This document shows, in pieces, positions 35,031-36,040 of a stretch of 36,040 nt of DNA. The stretch is from Candidatus Methylobacter titanis (GTDB lineage Bacteria > Pseudomonadota > Gammaproteobacteria > Methylococcales > Methylomonadaceae). The notes beneath the pieces were generated by a model, which was not told the origin of the DNA, made no database searches, and saw nothing but the letters and a program-made list of their open reading frames with translations. A program made the position numbers and the translations under genes. How positions within the stretch are numbered: position 1 is the first letter of the stretch; each line of letters opens with the position of its first letter. The stretch lies in the NCBI GenBank assembly GCA_029946125.1, contig JAQSDX010000036.1:1-36040 (forward strand). The letters run 5' to 3'.

Positions 35031-35915
35031 ATGCGCATCTATCTGGCCTACATCAGTATTGTTCTACTTTGGGCAACGACACCGCTGGCTATCAAATGGA
35101 GCGGCGAAGGACCGGGGTTTCTGTTCGCGGTGACCAGTCGGATGACGATTGGTACAGTCTGCATTTTATTGATGCTGGGTCTATCGAAACAACGCCTGCT
35201 CTGGCATCGCAAGGCACTGAAGACCTATCTCGCTGTGGCCGTGCAAATCTACGCCTCGATGCTCGCAGTTTATTGGGCGGCGCAGTTTATCCCTTCCGGC
35301 TGGATTTCGGTGTTATTTGGTCTTTTGCCGCTGATGATGGCTTTATTGGCGGCAATCTGGCTAGGAGAGCGGAGCTTAACCATTGGCAACCTGCTGGCGT
35401 ATGTTCTGGGCATTAGCGGTTTGTGGACATTGTTCGGCTCGGCATTGCAAATAGGTCATGCCGCAGTGCTGGGTATCATCGGCGTATTGGTGTCGACATT
35501 TTTGCAGGCCGTCAGTTCGGTTTGGGTCAAACGCATTGATGCAGAAATACCGGCTTTATCCCAGGTAACCGGCGGACTGTTGTTATCCCTGCCGCTTTAC
35601 CTGATGACCTGGGCGGTATTTGACGGACATTGGCCGACTGAAATTTCGCCGATCAGTCTGGCGGCCATTGTCTATCTGGGCGCAATAGCCACGACATTCG
35701 GCTTTGTGCTTTATTACTATCTACTGCTCAAACAGAGCGCTTCCAAAGTTGCACTGGTTACACTGGTTTCGCCGGTAATGGCCCTGTTATTAGGCCATGC
35801 CGTTAATCATGAACCGTTGACCATCAAAGTCGTAACAGGCACCTTACTGATACTCGGCGCATTGCTGGTGCATGTGCTGTTTGATCGCTTAACGGGTTCA
35901 AGACAAGCTCGGTAG
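35031..35915 (+). CDS. EamA/DMT-family transporter
   Basis: The protein has 294 residues with about ten hydrophobic segments in two repeated EamA halves (roughly 1-135 and 145-285). The first half begins MRIYLAYISIVLLWATTPLA, and the second ends MALLLGHAVNHEPLTIKV followed by a final helix, as in drug/metabolite exporters. It is an inner-membrane carrier with unknown substrate. It lies 129 nt after the cupin gene on the same strand. Confidence 0.9.
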   Translation: MRIYLAYISIVLLWATTPLAIKWSGEGPGFLFAVTSRMTIGTVCILLMLGLSKQRLLWHRKALKTYLAVAVQIYASMLAVYWAAQFIPSGWISVLFGLLPLMMALLAAIWLGERSLTIGNLLAYVLGISGLWTLFGSALQIGHAAVLGIIGVLVSTFLQAVSSVWVKRIDAEIPALSQVTGGLLLSLPLYLMTWAVFDGHWPTEISPISLAAIVYLGAIATTFGFVLYYYLLLKQSASKVALVTLVSPVMALLLGHAVNHEPLTIKVVTGTLLILGALLVHVLFDRLTGSRQAR

Positions 35916-35973
35916 GATAGGTATAGGCGGCAGCCGAACCCATCCTAATGTATTGAACCCACTTATCCTACCG
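35910..35973. repeat. Palindromic element after the EamA gene
   Basis: CGGTAGGATA and TATCCTACCG are perfect 10-bp ends of a 64-bp unit that overlaps the EamA stop codon. An inner partial pairing (GGATAGG / CCATCC) is also possible. It may end the transcript or be a small mobile palindrome. Confidence 0.55.
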
Positions 35974-36040
35974 CGTTGAAAAACAAGGCGGATTCAACTC
36001 CGAAGTGCAATCCTAGTATTCATGCGGCTTCTTGCTCAGG

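Overview
The window reads as the chromosome of a gammaproteobacterium. The order rpsB-tsf-pyrH-frr-uppS-cdsA-dxr-rseP, the divergent map-glnD pair and the sequence character of RppH, CysM, RlmD, ArgA and HemF all fit that class. Protein style and the wealth of REP-like palindromes suggest a Methylococcales-type methanotroph, but no methane-oxidation gene is present, so this is an inference.

Positions 1-5131 are accessory DNA. A 45-nt remnant of the 3' end of a tRNA-Lys(UUU) gene at 5087-5131, followed directly by a terminator, looks like the distal attachment site of a genomic island lying to its left. The island end holds an IS3-type transposase remnant, a truncated gene, an orphan 264-aa protein, and a very AT-rich three-gene operon at 1840-3792. 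That operon encodes a GHKL/HATPase protein with a STAS-like N-terminal part, a DUF4325 (STAS-like) protein and a two-TM membrane protein with a long cytoplasmic tail. It is bracketed by two nearly identical 156-bp palindromic elements in direct orientation. An IS5/IS427-type element with intact ends and a TA target duplication follows. This operon is the best candidate in the window for an undescribed signalling or defence system.

Positions 5132-6455 are a repeat-rich scar: a REP-associated (RAYT) transposase gene broken by a 48-bp insertion next to its HUH motif, two REPs, a palindrome of two facing DnaA-box-like 9-mers, and what appears to be the 3' tail of a group II intron.

Positions 6456-18410 are core. 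On the minus strand lies the translation, cell-envelope and isoprenoid operon rpsB-tsf / pyrH-frr-uppS-cdsA-dxr-rseP, ending in dsbC. On the plus strand are map and glnD, divergent from rpsB.

Positions 18411-36040 are mixed housekeeping genes: cysM-ydbH-ydbL-rlmD, an HAD phosphatase divergent from rppH, cpdA, argA, a GIY-YIG protein, ilvD, an SH3/anchor protein, argD-argF, hemF, a cupin and an EamA transporter. Arginine synthesis is represented at its first (argA), transaminase (argD) and carbamoyl-transfer (argF) steps. Intergenic gaps carry several palindromic repeat families, a 51-bp three-copy tandem repeat, a 7-bp tandem repeat, a decayed duplicate of the 3' end of ydbH, and a small membrane-protein pseudogene.
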